This document shows, piece by piece, positions 27,632 to 36,402 of a DNA stretch of 64,000 nucleotides. The stretch covers positions 1 through 64,000 of the forward strand of contig NZ_JARXWB010000020.1 of NCBI RefSeq assembly GCF_029892425.1, read 5' to 3'. The position numbers and the translations under genes are program-made. Under the pieces are notes generated by a model that was not told the DNA's origin, made no database searches, and was given only the letters and a program-made list of their open reading frames with translations. The DNA is from Bradyrhizobium sp. BR13661 (GTDB taxonomy: Bacteria > Pseudomonadota > Alphaproteobacteria > Rhizobiales > Xanthobacteraceae). Numbering within the stretch: position 1 is the stretch's first letter; every line of letters starts with the position of its first letter.

Positions 27632-29185
27632 CTAGTTGTAGTAGCGCGGTCCGCGGATGTTGGCATGCAGGATCGGCGCATCGTCCGCGGAGCGCTGATG
27701 AGCGGGACGCCGATCGAGATTGTTGGCGAGGATCGATTTGACCGAGCCGTAGGTGCGCGCGCCGATGTCGATCGCCCGCGCAGCCGCGGCGTCCAGCCGT
27801 CCGCGCCCATAGGAGCCGGCGAGCCTGAGGATGCCGAGGCAGGCGCGGAAGCCTTGCTCGGGGTGCGAGCGCTCGTCGAGAATGAGGTCGCACAAAGCGC
27901 TGGTCGCCGGCCCGATCGCGGCAGCGTCCTGTCGGATGCGCGCGATGGTCCAGCCGGCGTAGCGCCGATGGCTGGAGGCCATGTGCTCCGGCACGGTGGT
28001 GTGTTTGTGATTACCGCTCATGCGCTGATGCGCGGCGATCCGCTCGCCCTTGTGGAAGATCTCTACGGTGCGGGCAGTGAACCGCACCTCGACCTCGGCG
28101 CGCACAAAGCGATGCGGGACGCTGTAGTAATGCTTCTCCACCTCGACGTGGTAATCGAGGCTGACGCGGCGGATCCGCCATTCGGCGAGTACGTAGGGGC
28201 TCGCCGGCAATGGCTTGAGCGCCGGCCGATCGACCTCCTCAAGCAGCCGGCGGCGCGTCACGCCGAGCCGCCGGATCGGCCGCTCCTCGTTGAGCCTGGT
28301 GAGCAGCTCGCCGATCGCCGCATTGACCTCGGCCAGGCTGTAGAAGGTGCGATGACGCAGGCGGCCGAGCAGCCAGCGCTCGACGATCAGGACGGCTTGC
28401 TCGACCTTGGCCTTGTCGCGCGGCTTGCGCGGCCGGGCCGGCAATATGGCGGTGCCGTAATGCGCCGCCATCTCCGCATAGGTCCGATTGATCTGCGGGT
28501 CGTACAGGCTCGCCTTGATGACCGCGACCTTGGTGTTGTCAGGCACCAGCAGCGCCGGTATGCCGCCGATCGCCGCGAAGGCGCCAACATGAGCGCTGAT
28601 CCAGTCGGCGAGCCCCTGCGTCCACGTCGCCTGCGCGTAGGTAAAGCTCGAGGCGCCGAGCACGGCGACGAAGATCTGCGCCATTCTGCGCTCACCGGTG
28701 AGACGATCGACCACCACCGGCACGCCGTCGCCGGCATAGTCGACGAACAGCTTGTCGCCGGCTGCGTGCGCCTGGCGCATCGTCACCGACAGGCGGCCCT
28801 CCCAGGCGCGGTAAAGCTCACAGAAGCGCGAGTACCGGTATCCGTCGGGTTCGGCGGCGATGTACTCCTCCCACAGGATCGACAGCGTCACGTGCTTGCG
28901 CTTGAGCTCGCGGTGCACGGTCGTCCAATCAGGTTCGGCGATGCGGCGGTGACCCTGCCGGTTGCCATTGCCGGTCTTGGCGAACAGGCGGAGTTCCAGG
29001 GCCGCGTCCGTGAGCTCGTCGGGCAACGGCCAGGTCAGACCCGCGGCCTCGAACCGCCGGATCGCCAGCCGCACCGTCGAGGGCGCCGCTCCTACCCGTC
29101 GCGCAATCTCGCGGCTCGGCAGACCGGCCGCCTTCATCCTGATCACATCGCGCACACGGCGCATCGCAAGCCTCTCCGTCGGCAT
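27632..29185 (-). CDS. istA: IS21 transposase IstA
   Basis: This 517-aa protein has an N-terminal helix-turn-helix ('AAGLPSREIARRVGAAPSTVR' in parts, about 18-38) and a DDE integrase core. The core has 'LFVDYAGDG' (first D), 'LLVPDNTK' (second D) and 'RDKAKVEQAV' (E), and a C-terminal 'YSVPHRFV' Mu-like region follows. It cuts and joins the IS ends. The ATG at 29185 has GGGGGA upstream and gives the usual start; the longer frame to 29248 runs into terminal repeat sequence. It is transcribed with istB. Confidence 0.88.
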   Translation of the reverse strand: MPTERLAMRRVRDVIRMKAAGLPSREIARRVGAAPSTVRLAIRRFEAAGLTWPLPDELTDAALELRLFAKTGNGNRQGHRRIAEPDWTTVHRELKRKHVTLSILWEEYIAAEPDGYRYSRFCELYRAWEGRLSVTMRQAHAAGDKLFVDYAGDGVPVVVDRLTGERRMAQIFVAVLGASSFTYAQATWTQGLADWISAHVGAFAAIGGIPALLVPDNTKVAVIKASLYDPQINRTYAEMAAHYGTAILPARPRKPRDKAKVEQAVLIVERWLLGRLRHRTFYSLAEVNAAIGELLTRLNEERPIRRLGVTRRRLLEEVDRPALKPLPASPYVLAEWRIRRVSLDYHVEVEKHYYSVPHRFVRAEVEVRFTARTVEIFHKGERIAAHQRMSGNHKHTTVPEHMASSHRRYAGWTIARIRQDAAAIGPATSALCDLILDERSHPEQGFRACLGILRLAGSYGRGRLDAAAARAIDIGARTYGSVKSILANNLDRRPAHQRSADDAPILHANIRGPRYYN

Positions 29186-30989
29186 CCAGGGTCCCCCTTC
29201 GCAAAGCCGAAAGGGTTGACCTATGGGAGCCAGAAGAGGCCTCGTCACCCGGGCGACATCATCCCGGAATGGTGGGCGACATCATCTCGGAATGGGTGGG
29301 CGACTTCAAATCGGAATGGTGGGCGAGATCATCTCGGAATGCTGGGCGACATCGAGCGGAATCCGCACAGCACGGCGGCGCAGCCACTAAAGGCTCATTT
29401 CGGCCGCGCGATTCAGACAATCCGGGAGTACGAAAAGAAAAGCAACGTTTGGAATGATCGGCACGCCATTTTGGCGGACATCGAGCAGGCAAAGACAGAG
29501 ATCGACAAGCTAGATGGTCTCTCGTCCAGTCGAATAGAAGCGATCCTCGATACACCCACTTCGGTTTCCGGAAATTATGAGGGGCAGGATCGCGAACTCT
29601 TGGAGTTCAATCTACAGCCGAGAGCCCATCTCGACGAGACGTTTCGTAGGCTCGATGAGACATTTGCCATACTTAAGGCCACTGCAGATCTTGGCTTTAA
29701 GACGGCACTCGCTTTGGATCGCGATCCCCAGGCCCAATTGTCTCTTTTGGCTGACTCGCGCGAGCAATCCGCCGACGAGGCTGTTGCGGAGATCTCCGCT
29801 TGTGTTTCGAGGTTGGTCACTATCTGTCGCTGGCATTCCACCGACACGGAGAAAAAACGAACGATTGGCATAACCAGTGGGCATACTCGACCGCAGTTGG
29901 CTGATCATGCCGGCGATATAGAGCTCCCCTCCGAGGTGAATGCAGGCAACATTGAGCGGATCATTGGTGAACTGGGGCAACTCGTAAGAGAAGCCATGTA
30001 CGTCGCTCACTGGAAGCTTTGCGACTTCTTCCAGCCGAATGTCGCGAAGCCGCCTCTGCCGGCCTTGTTCAAGATTCGACTTCCGCTTCCTGTCGCGGAG
30101 CAAACCTCCGGAATTCCATCTAGGCCTTCGGTCAGACCCGTCCGCTGCAGCGCTACCCCTGCGCCCGATCAGGTTCGCATCGGACTGGCTCGTCTGGCGA
30201 TTCCGGTGAGCCATCTGAACACGCGCAGTTACGCTTTTGACGACAAGATAGCGCAGGACGTTTCGGATGATGTTCGCCGTGCGATCCACGCAGCGGCTAA
30301 AGAAGGCTGCCGTGCGGTAGTCTTTCCTGAATATTCACTACCTAACTCGCTTGCCAACGAGATACACGCCCTCTCGAGCAAAGAATCGATCGTCGTGATT
30401 GGAGGGCTAGAGGGACATATCACAGGCGATAAGGTGGGCGCGCGCGCCATCGTTGCCATCCCGGGAGAAAGCCAACCCCATTTCCAGTATAAGCAGCAAC
30501 CCTCGCTGCAAGAGGCGAACGGGGATGCCTTTTTTCGAGACGATAAACTGTCGCTGTTTCTAAATACCCCGGTGGGTGATTTCGCTGTCGTCGTCTGCAG
30601 CGATTTTCTGGAACTCGGTACACTTCAAGCTTGGCGGCACAGTGTGCCGCTTCCTGATCTTGTCTTCGTCATTGCGAGGAACGATTACCCTGACCTCTAT
30701 GTCAGTTTGGCCAAAGCTGACGCTGTCCGACTTTACACGTGCGTGGCCATTTGCAATGTCTTGGATGACAAGACGACCGAAACCGCAAGTGTGGACGGAT
30801 CCTGCGTTATCGTGCCCAATCGCGCGAAGATGGAGTTGCAAGCGTCCGAGCGACCTCTCGAAGGGACCTTTTTGACTGGTCTTTCCGTCTATGATGTGCC
30901 TTTGCACGTGCCGCGCGCACGTATTAACGGCAAGCCGGACCCAGGATTTTTTGCTGTTCCGCATACTGCTCAACGGCAGTGATCTGTTT

Positions 30990-31148
30990 CCGAAAGCCCG
31001 TTGTCTTGAGCCCCTTCGCGCGATCACGCCGCGCCTGGTCTAGTGCGATGCGTAGAATATCCTGCGTGCCGGTCAGGAATACGCTGCCGTCTTGACGATC
31101 GTATCTGTCGGATAGCTGGTAAGCGTCAAGTGTCGGATCGTAAGTCAT
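30990..31148 (-). pseudogene. 5' fragment of an indolepyruvate ferredoxin oxidoreductase gene
   Basis: The ATG at 31148 opens a frame whose first 52 residues read like the N-terminus of single-chain indolepyruvate ferredoxin oxidoreductases: 'LSDRYDRQDGSVFLTGTQ', 'RIALDQARRDRAKGL' and 'TTGF', where full-length enzymes continue with a G-Y-R-G-S-P motif. At about 30990 the match ends and the frame runs into antisense sequence of the nitrilase-fold gene. Complete enzymes have about 1100-1200 residues, so more than 95% is missing. The fragment marks a junction where newer DNA, ending with the PRTase/nitrilase cassette, joined older DNA. Confidence 0.7.
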
Positions 31149-31298
31149 GGCGCCTGCAAACTGCATCGTTGGTTGGGCGCGCCACGGTAGAGGCGAAGGC
31201 GTGGTAGGTCTTGCCTAGTTCGACCGAAATGGGATTAGTTTTGACAAAGTCGCTTGTCAGACGACTCCGAACTGGTAGAAATTACCGAGACTGAACGG

Positions 31299-31776
31299 CT
31301 AGATGGTAAGAACAGGACGAGCGTATTCTAATCCGGCTTCAAAAGGATGGCCGCGCAACAAATCAGCAGCTTGCCGACTCCGTCGGTATGTCGACTTCTG
31401 CCTGCTGGCGATGCGTGCGGGCTCTTGAGCAGTCAAGCACAATTCTTGATACCCGGCGCTGATTGAACGTGAGCGCGCGGGATTTACGACGTCCGCTATT
31501 CTGCACATGTCGCTGGAGCGACATGATGCGAAGTTTGTCGATGAGTTTGTTGCCCAGGTCACTAAGCGTGGTGAAGTGCTTGAATGTTTTGCTACTACGG
31601 GCGATGCCGACTACCACCTGCGCGTGGTGGTGCGGGATATGAAAGCATACAATCGGTTTCTTGACGAATTTATGTTGCGATTGACCGGCATTCGCTACAT
31701 CCGCACTAATGTGATCCTAAAGGAGATCAAGGCCAGCGTGGCGTTGCCCTTCGATGCGCAGCGGCCGCGTACGTGA
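31299..31776 (+). pseudogene. Broken Lrp/AsnC-family regulator
   Basis: The N-terminal helix-turn-helix part ('LIRLQKDGRATNQQLADSVG', 'MSTSACWRCVRALEQS') is in one frame from about 31310 to 31455. It ends at a TGA, and the remainder ('ALIERERAGFTTSAILHMSL' and the RAM ligand-binding domain 'FVDEFVAQVTKRGEVLECFA') continues in another frame to 31776. There is no clean start either, because a TAA precedes the readable N-terminus. Lrp/AsnC proteins respond to amino acids. It is divergent from the indolepyruvate oxidoreductase fragment, a usual arrangement, so both are relics of one locus. Confidence 0.8.
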
Positions 31777-31845
31777 AGTGCGAAGGCACGGCAGCCACAA
31801 GAAACCGGCCGGCTGAGATAGTCAGGCAGCATCTAATGCAACGAC

Positions 31846-32778
31846 TCAGGTTTGCGCCGCCCGAGCATTGCCTTTCCGCAATCCATATCCCAAGCGGAGC
31901 GCATTCATCAACGCGGCCGAGGACGGCTGTACTGCTCTGCCGCGAGCGGTTACAATTGCAACGGTTCGCTGGAGTGGAGTTGGTGAGATCCGGCGCGTTT
32001 TCAGTTCGTCCATATTGAGTAGCGGAATAGCTCCTGCCGGTACGAACGAGATTCCAAAACCGGCTTTAAGCATAGCAACGAGGCTTAGGACGTTGTGAAA
32101 CTCGACCGCAGGCTTTAATGGAAAGCCGGCCGTTTGATAGACGTCGCTCAAGAGCTCCCAAATAGCCGTTTGTGGGGGGCGCGTCAGCAATGGATACTCT
32201 GCGGCGTCGGCAATCGTAACAACCCGTTGGCGCGACAAGGGGTGGCTCTCGTGCGCAACAAGCAATATGTCCTCTTGCATCAGCACTTCGAAATTGAGGC
32301 GTTCGTCGACCCGTCTGGCTGGTCCCACTGCAAAATCGATCTCACCTGAAACTAGCCGGTCGAGTGGCGGCCCGTCGAGATCATCGTGAACGATCACCTC
32401 GATGCCCGGCCACCGCTTCCTGAATTGTTGGATGATCGAGAAGAACTTCACGCCGGCCGCGGTTGCCGGCGAGGCACCGATGACAATCCTTCCGCGTTGC
32501 ATCCGCGCTTCATCGCGAAATTCGTGGATCACGGCGCGCAATTCGGCAATCGCAGCCTCCGCGCGAATCCGTAACCGTTCGCCATGGTCCGTGATTGAAA
32601 CTTTCCTTGTTGTCCGATGAAAGAGCCGGACGCCAAGTACATCTTCAGCGTGACGGATGCGGGATGATATCGCGGGCTGCGACATGCCAAGCGCGATTGC
32701 CGCCGCACGAAACGAGCCGTGACTAGCGACAGCGAGGAACGCTTCGATTTCTCGCGGGCCAAGATTGATTTGAGACAT
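31846..32778 (-). CDS. LysR-family transcriptional regulator
   Basis: This 310-aa regulator has an N-terminal winged helix-turn-helix ('EAFLAVASHGSFRAAA', 'LGMSQPAISSRIRHAED', 'LGVRLFHRTTR'; residues about 11-60) and a periplasmic-binding-like effector domain. It is divergent from the DUF1302 porin gene with 62 bp between starts; a T-N11-A-type palindrome (AGTCG-N11-CGACT) lies in that gap. It probably controls the porin/sulfatase/MFS genes. The effector is unknown. Confidence 0.85.
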   Translation of the reverse strand: MSQINLGPREIEAFLAVASHGSFRAAAIALGMSQPAISSRIRHAEDVLGVRLFHRTTRKVSITDHGERLRIRAEAAIAELRAVIHEFRDEARMQRGRIVIGASPATAAGVKFFSIIQQFRKRWPGIEVIVHDDLDGPPLDRLVSGEIDFAVGPARRVDERLNFEVLMQEDILLVAHESHPLSRQRVVTIADAAEYPLLTRPPQTAIWELLSDVYQTAGFPLKPAVEFHNVLSLVAMLKAGFGISFVPAGAIPLLNMDELKTRRISPTPLQRTVAIVTARGRAVQPSSAALMNALRLGYGLRKGNARAAQT

Positions 32779-32783
32779 GAATT

Positions 32784-32804
32784 AGTCGATACAATACAAC
32801 GACT
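32784..32804. promoter_or_regulatory. Candidate LysR-type binding site
   Basis: AGTCG and CGACT are separated by 11 bases, 6 bp upstream of the LysR start and 36 bp upstream of the porin start. The position and N11 spacing fit the recognition site of a divergent LysR regulator. Confidence 0.5.
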
Positions 32805-32840
32805 TTTATAGTCAATCGGTCGTCCCTAGCCTTCATCAAA

Positions 32841-34771
32841 ATGATTTGGGGGATGGGAACATGTTTGATAGCAGGGCTCGTTCGCGTTATTGGAAGTCGG
32901 GACGGCCGCAGCCGGACGATCCTTAGAGCCGAGTCAGGCTGCAGACCTTTTGCATCGAGCGGGCAGGTGCGGTCCTTGTCACGCTGGCGAAGCACGGCCT
33001 GTGGGTCTTTCGCCGTCGCACTGTGGGGCACTTCGACGATCGCGCACGCCGAGCAGTACAAGGTCGGAGAAGTGGACGTAACGGTGCACGGCGGGGCGAC
33101 GGTCGGCACCGTTGTTCGTGCAGACGATCCGGATCCCCAGTTCATCACCGTTCCGAACGGCAAGGCTCTGAAGATTCCTGCAACCGGTAACACCCGCAAC
33201 AGCGACGATGGTGAGTTGAACTTCAAGAACGGTCAGCCTGTCTCTTCAGTACTGAAGGGGTGGCTCTCTGTCGACGCAAAGTACAACGACTACGGGATGT
33301 ACGTTCGAGGGAAGGGGTGGACCGACTATACGTTGGAGAATAGCCCCGTTCCGTGGGGCAACTACCCCAATGGCTACGTTTCTAACACGCCGCTGTCGGA
33401 CAAGGGTTTTGAGAACAGGGCCAGATTTGCTGGGCTCGCCTTGCAGGAGGCATACTTTTACGGTCGGGTAGGGCGGAGCCTCGATTTCCGTGTCGGCGAA
33501 CAGACCATCCCCTGGGGTATCCCGTTTGCGATTGCAGGCGGCATATCGGCTATAAATCCTTTCGACTTTCCGGCAGCGCGAAGGGCGGGCGCTGCGGGCG
33601 AAGAGCTCTCAATACCTGTGCCTTCAACGTTCCTAAAGTTTGCAGCAACACCTAAACTTACCCTTGAAGGATTCTGGCAGTTCGGGGCCGCCCGGAATGC
33701 CTACGATGGTTGCGGCACATTTTATGGTCCCGATTTCCTTGGAACGGGTTGCAACTATGTTGTGACCGGCGGGCCCTTCACCATTCCGGATCCCGCATTC
33801 TTCCCGCTCGGTGATTTCATCAATCGAGCGCCGACGCCGGACAATAACGAGTTAAAGCAGGGCGGCATTGGCGCCAAATACATGATCGACGCACTGCGAA
33901 CGGAAGTTGGGGCGTACTATGCACACTACAATGCCAGATACGCGATCGTAGAACTGTCTCGAACGTTTCGTACCTCGGCTGCAGTCCCGTTCATTGCCGG
34001 GAATCCCGACGGAGGTAATCCCCTCTTTCGAACGGTGTTCGCTCCAGACATAGATATGCTGGCGCTTAATTTTCAAACCAAACTGGCGTCGAAGACGACA
34101 CTGTCTGGCGAATATGTTTATCGCCCTAACCAACCGATCGCCTTACCTGCTGGAGAGCTCAACCAGGCCGCTGTCTCGGCGACCGCTCCAAGTTTGTTCA
34201 GGGCCGACATCAACGCGCTTGCGCCGGGTCAATTTTATCAGGGTTATGACCGCCATCAAACGGCAGCACTCAATTTCGGCTTAACCCAAAACTTCGAGAA
34301 TGTAGCGGAGCCAAAGCGGTGACGCTCAACGGGGAAATAGCTCTCCGACAGGTCTACGATCTTCCGAATCCGTCCGTTCGCCGATATTTGCGGTCCGATA
34401 TCTTTGGAACGGGTCCGGTCAATGGTGTTTGTGCCGCGCCAAGTCCAGGCGTGAACTCCACTGGCTGCACGTTCGCAGGGTACGTCACGTCGAATGCTTG
34501 GGGCTTTCGTTTGGGGAGTTCGTTCAACTACGACATCACCAAGATTCCAGGTTTGATTGTCGTGCTTTCTGGATCGTACGGGCTGGATGTGAGCGGATGG
34601 TCCTATGACGGAAGCCTCAATGAGGGACGCAACGTAGCGTCGGTGAAGCTCCGGGCCGAATACAAGAAGAATTATTATGCGGAGCTGACATACTCTCCAA
34701 TCTGGGGTGGAGCGTTCAATCCACAGCGCGACCGATCAGTTTACATCGCCTCGATGGGGGCGAGGTTTTAG
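32841..34771 (+). pseudogene. DUF1302-type outer-membrane porin, one frameshift
   Basis: The first frame runs 32841-34322. It has a signal-like stretch ending 'TSTIAHA' (about residue 70) and a mature part with 'VDVTVHGGATVGTVVRADDPD' in parts, 'YVRGKGWTDYTLENS', and 'EYVYRPNQPIALPAGE', all typical of DUF1302 porins. At about 34303-34306 the frame shifts, and the C-terminal barrel strands ('VTLNGEIALRQVY', 'GWSYDGSLNEGRNVASVKL', 'DRSVYIASMGARF') continue in the next frame to 34771. A single missing base explains this. The N-terminal 45 residues before the signal peptide are unusual, and the true start may be a GTG near 32968. Such porins take up aromatic or hydrophobic substrates. Either the gene is decaying or the read has an error. 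Confidence 0.75.
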
Positions 34772-34872
34772 AGAAATGCGCAAAGACTCGTCCAGTTTCC
34801 TAAAGGTGCCGGCCCGATGTTCGCGATGCGAGTGTTGGTCCGTAACGTTCCCTGCGTGTTGAAAGTTGAAAG

Positions 34873-36347
34873 ATGGCTGTCGGCCTGAAGACGGAAGTGC
34901 CTGGCGTGGATCCCACCAACCTTGTCGTGATTATGTCTGACGAGCATGATCCGCGCTACATGGGATGGATGGGCCATCCACTGGTCAAGACCCCGAACAT
35001 TGATGGTCTGGCCGCGCGCGGCCGGCGCTTCGTTAACGCGTACACGCCGTGCCCGATCTGCGTGCCGGCCAGGGCGTCCTTCGCGACTGGGTGCTATGTT
35101 CATCAAACCGGCTATTGGGACAACGCGATCGCCTATGACGGTCGAATTCCAAGCTGGGGGCATGCCCTGCAGACCGCAGGCGTGCGCGTTGAGTCGATTG
35201 GTAAGCTGCACTACAAAGACGATGAAATGCCGACTGGTTTCGATCGGCAACACCAACCTATGCATATCTACAACAGTCACGGGATGGTCTGGGGTTCGAT
35301 CCGCGACCCGTTACCCGATGTCCCAGTGGACCATCGAATGGTTGGCGACTACGTCGGCCCCGGCGAATCTCCGTACACGGACTACGATCGGACCACTGCG
35401 CAAATTGCGGCAAGTTGGTTCGCGGAGCATGCAAAAGACGCGGGACCGTGGGTGCTGTACATAGGTTTCGTTGCGCCTCATTTCCCCTTCATCGTGCCGC
35501 AGCCGTATTTCGACATGTATCCGCTCGATCGCTTGCCTCCTCGCAAGCTTGATCCAGGGCGAGGTTACCGCCAGCATCCTTGGCTGGCAGCGCAGGATCG
35601 GTTCTGGCCGCATGACCAGATGTTTCGCGACGAAGAGGAGCGTCTTCGCGCGGTAGCAGCCTATTTCGGTCTTTGCTCTTTCTTGGACTCTAACGTGGGT
35701 ATTGTGTTGGATGGGTTGGAGCGCAGCGGCTTGGCTGCGCAAACCCGGGTCATCTATACGAGTGATCACGGGGACACCTTGGTGCACGGGGCATGTGGGG
35801 GAAAAGCAACCTCTACCAGGAATCCGTCGCGATCCCCTTGATCATGGCTGGTCCCGGTGTCTCGTGCGGGATCACAGAGACACCGGTCAGTCTTGTCGAT
35901 GCCTACCCAACGATTCTCGACGCGGTAGGCGTTCAGGACGACGATCAGTCCGTCTCGCGACCGGGCACATCGCTTTTCGGACTAGCCCGGACCGCTGTGG
36001 ACAACGAGCGGACCGTATTCAGCGAATATCACGCAGTCGCCGCCGAGAGCGGCGGCTTCATGTTGCGCAAGGGCCGCTGGAAATATCACTACTATGTCGG
36101 CTTTCAGCCCGAACTGTTTGACCTGGACGAAGACCCGGAAGAGATCAGCGATCTTGCTTCTGACCCTGCTTTTGCGCCGATCGTGAACGAGATGCACATG
36201 GCGCTTCTCTCCATTTGCGATCCCGAACATATCGACAAGGCGGCCAAGCGCGCGCAGGCCGCTTTAGTCGAGTCTTTTGGTGGACGAGAGGCGGCGCGTA
36301 AGGTCGGCGCGCCGGGCGCGACGCCGCCGCCCGGGCAGGAAAGTTAG
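34873..36347 (+). pseudogene. Sulfatase (choline-sulfatase-like), one frameshift
   Basis: The N-terminal part (34873-35841) begins with 'NLVVIMSDEHDPRYMGW', the metal-binding D of sulfatases, and has the active-site motif C-V-P-A-R in 'CPICVPARAS' (about residue 60), where the cysteine is converted to formylglycine. 'GKLHYKDDEMPTG' and 'VIYTSDHGD' follow. At about 35775-35778 a base is missing: the expected G-D-N/H-L-G-A-R-G-M-W-G-K continues in the other frame as 'ARGMWGKSNLYQES' up to 36347. Joined length would be about 491 aa, normal for the family. It would release sulfate from an alkyl or choline ester. It lies between the porin and an MFS gene and is probably co-transcribed. Confidence 0.75.
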
Positions 36348-36402
36348 CCTCGATCGTGCGAGCCCGCGTAAGCAGAACGATAACAAAGATAGGTAGGAGA
36401 CG

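Larger units (their letters stand above)
26617..29367 (-). mobile_element. Complete IS21-family insertion sequence with 6-bp target duplication
   Basis: The left end begins TGCGGATTCCGACGAAGTCG. The right end finishes CGAGCGGAATCCGCA, and its reverse complement begins TGCGGATTCCGCTCG, so the ends are inverted repeats with the TG...CA termini of the family. CAGCAC directly repeats on both sides (26611-26616 and 29368-29373), a target duplication within the usual IS21 range. Both ends carry several copies of a GGGCGACwTC-type motif (for example at 26640-26700 and 29246-29355), the multiple transposase sites typical of IS21. Inside are istA and istB on the minus strand. The element looks intact. 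Confidence 0.9.
26372..30982 (+). pseudogene. Nitrilase-fold (carbon-nitrogen hydrolase) protein gene split by an IS21 element
   Basis: The gene starts at the ATG at 26372, 9 bp after the PRTase-like gene. It is interrupted at 26617 by a 2751-bp IS21-family element and resumes at 29374. Removing the IS with one CAGCAC copy joins codon 82 in frame with the downstream part and restores 617 codons. The N-terminal 340 residues are helical and charged, with no family I can name. From about residue 347 a nitrilase domain follows with its triad: E401 in 'VFPEYS', K455 in 'FQYKQQ' and C490 in 'VVCSDF'. Spacing fits the superfamily, which cleaves or forms C-N bonds. The downstream half is an open frame but lacks an evident start, so the gene is probably inactive. 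Confidence 0.75.

Noticed and set aside
27665..29373. Front part of the long plus-strand frame ending at 30982, read as a 1105-aa protein
   Set aside because: The first 570 codons are antisense to istA and the IS end; only the part from 29374 is the real continuation of the split nitrilase-fold gene.
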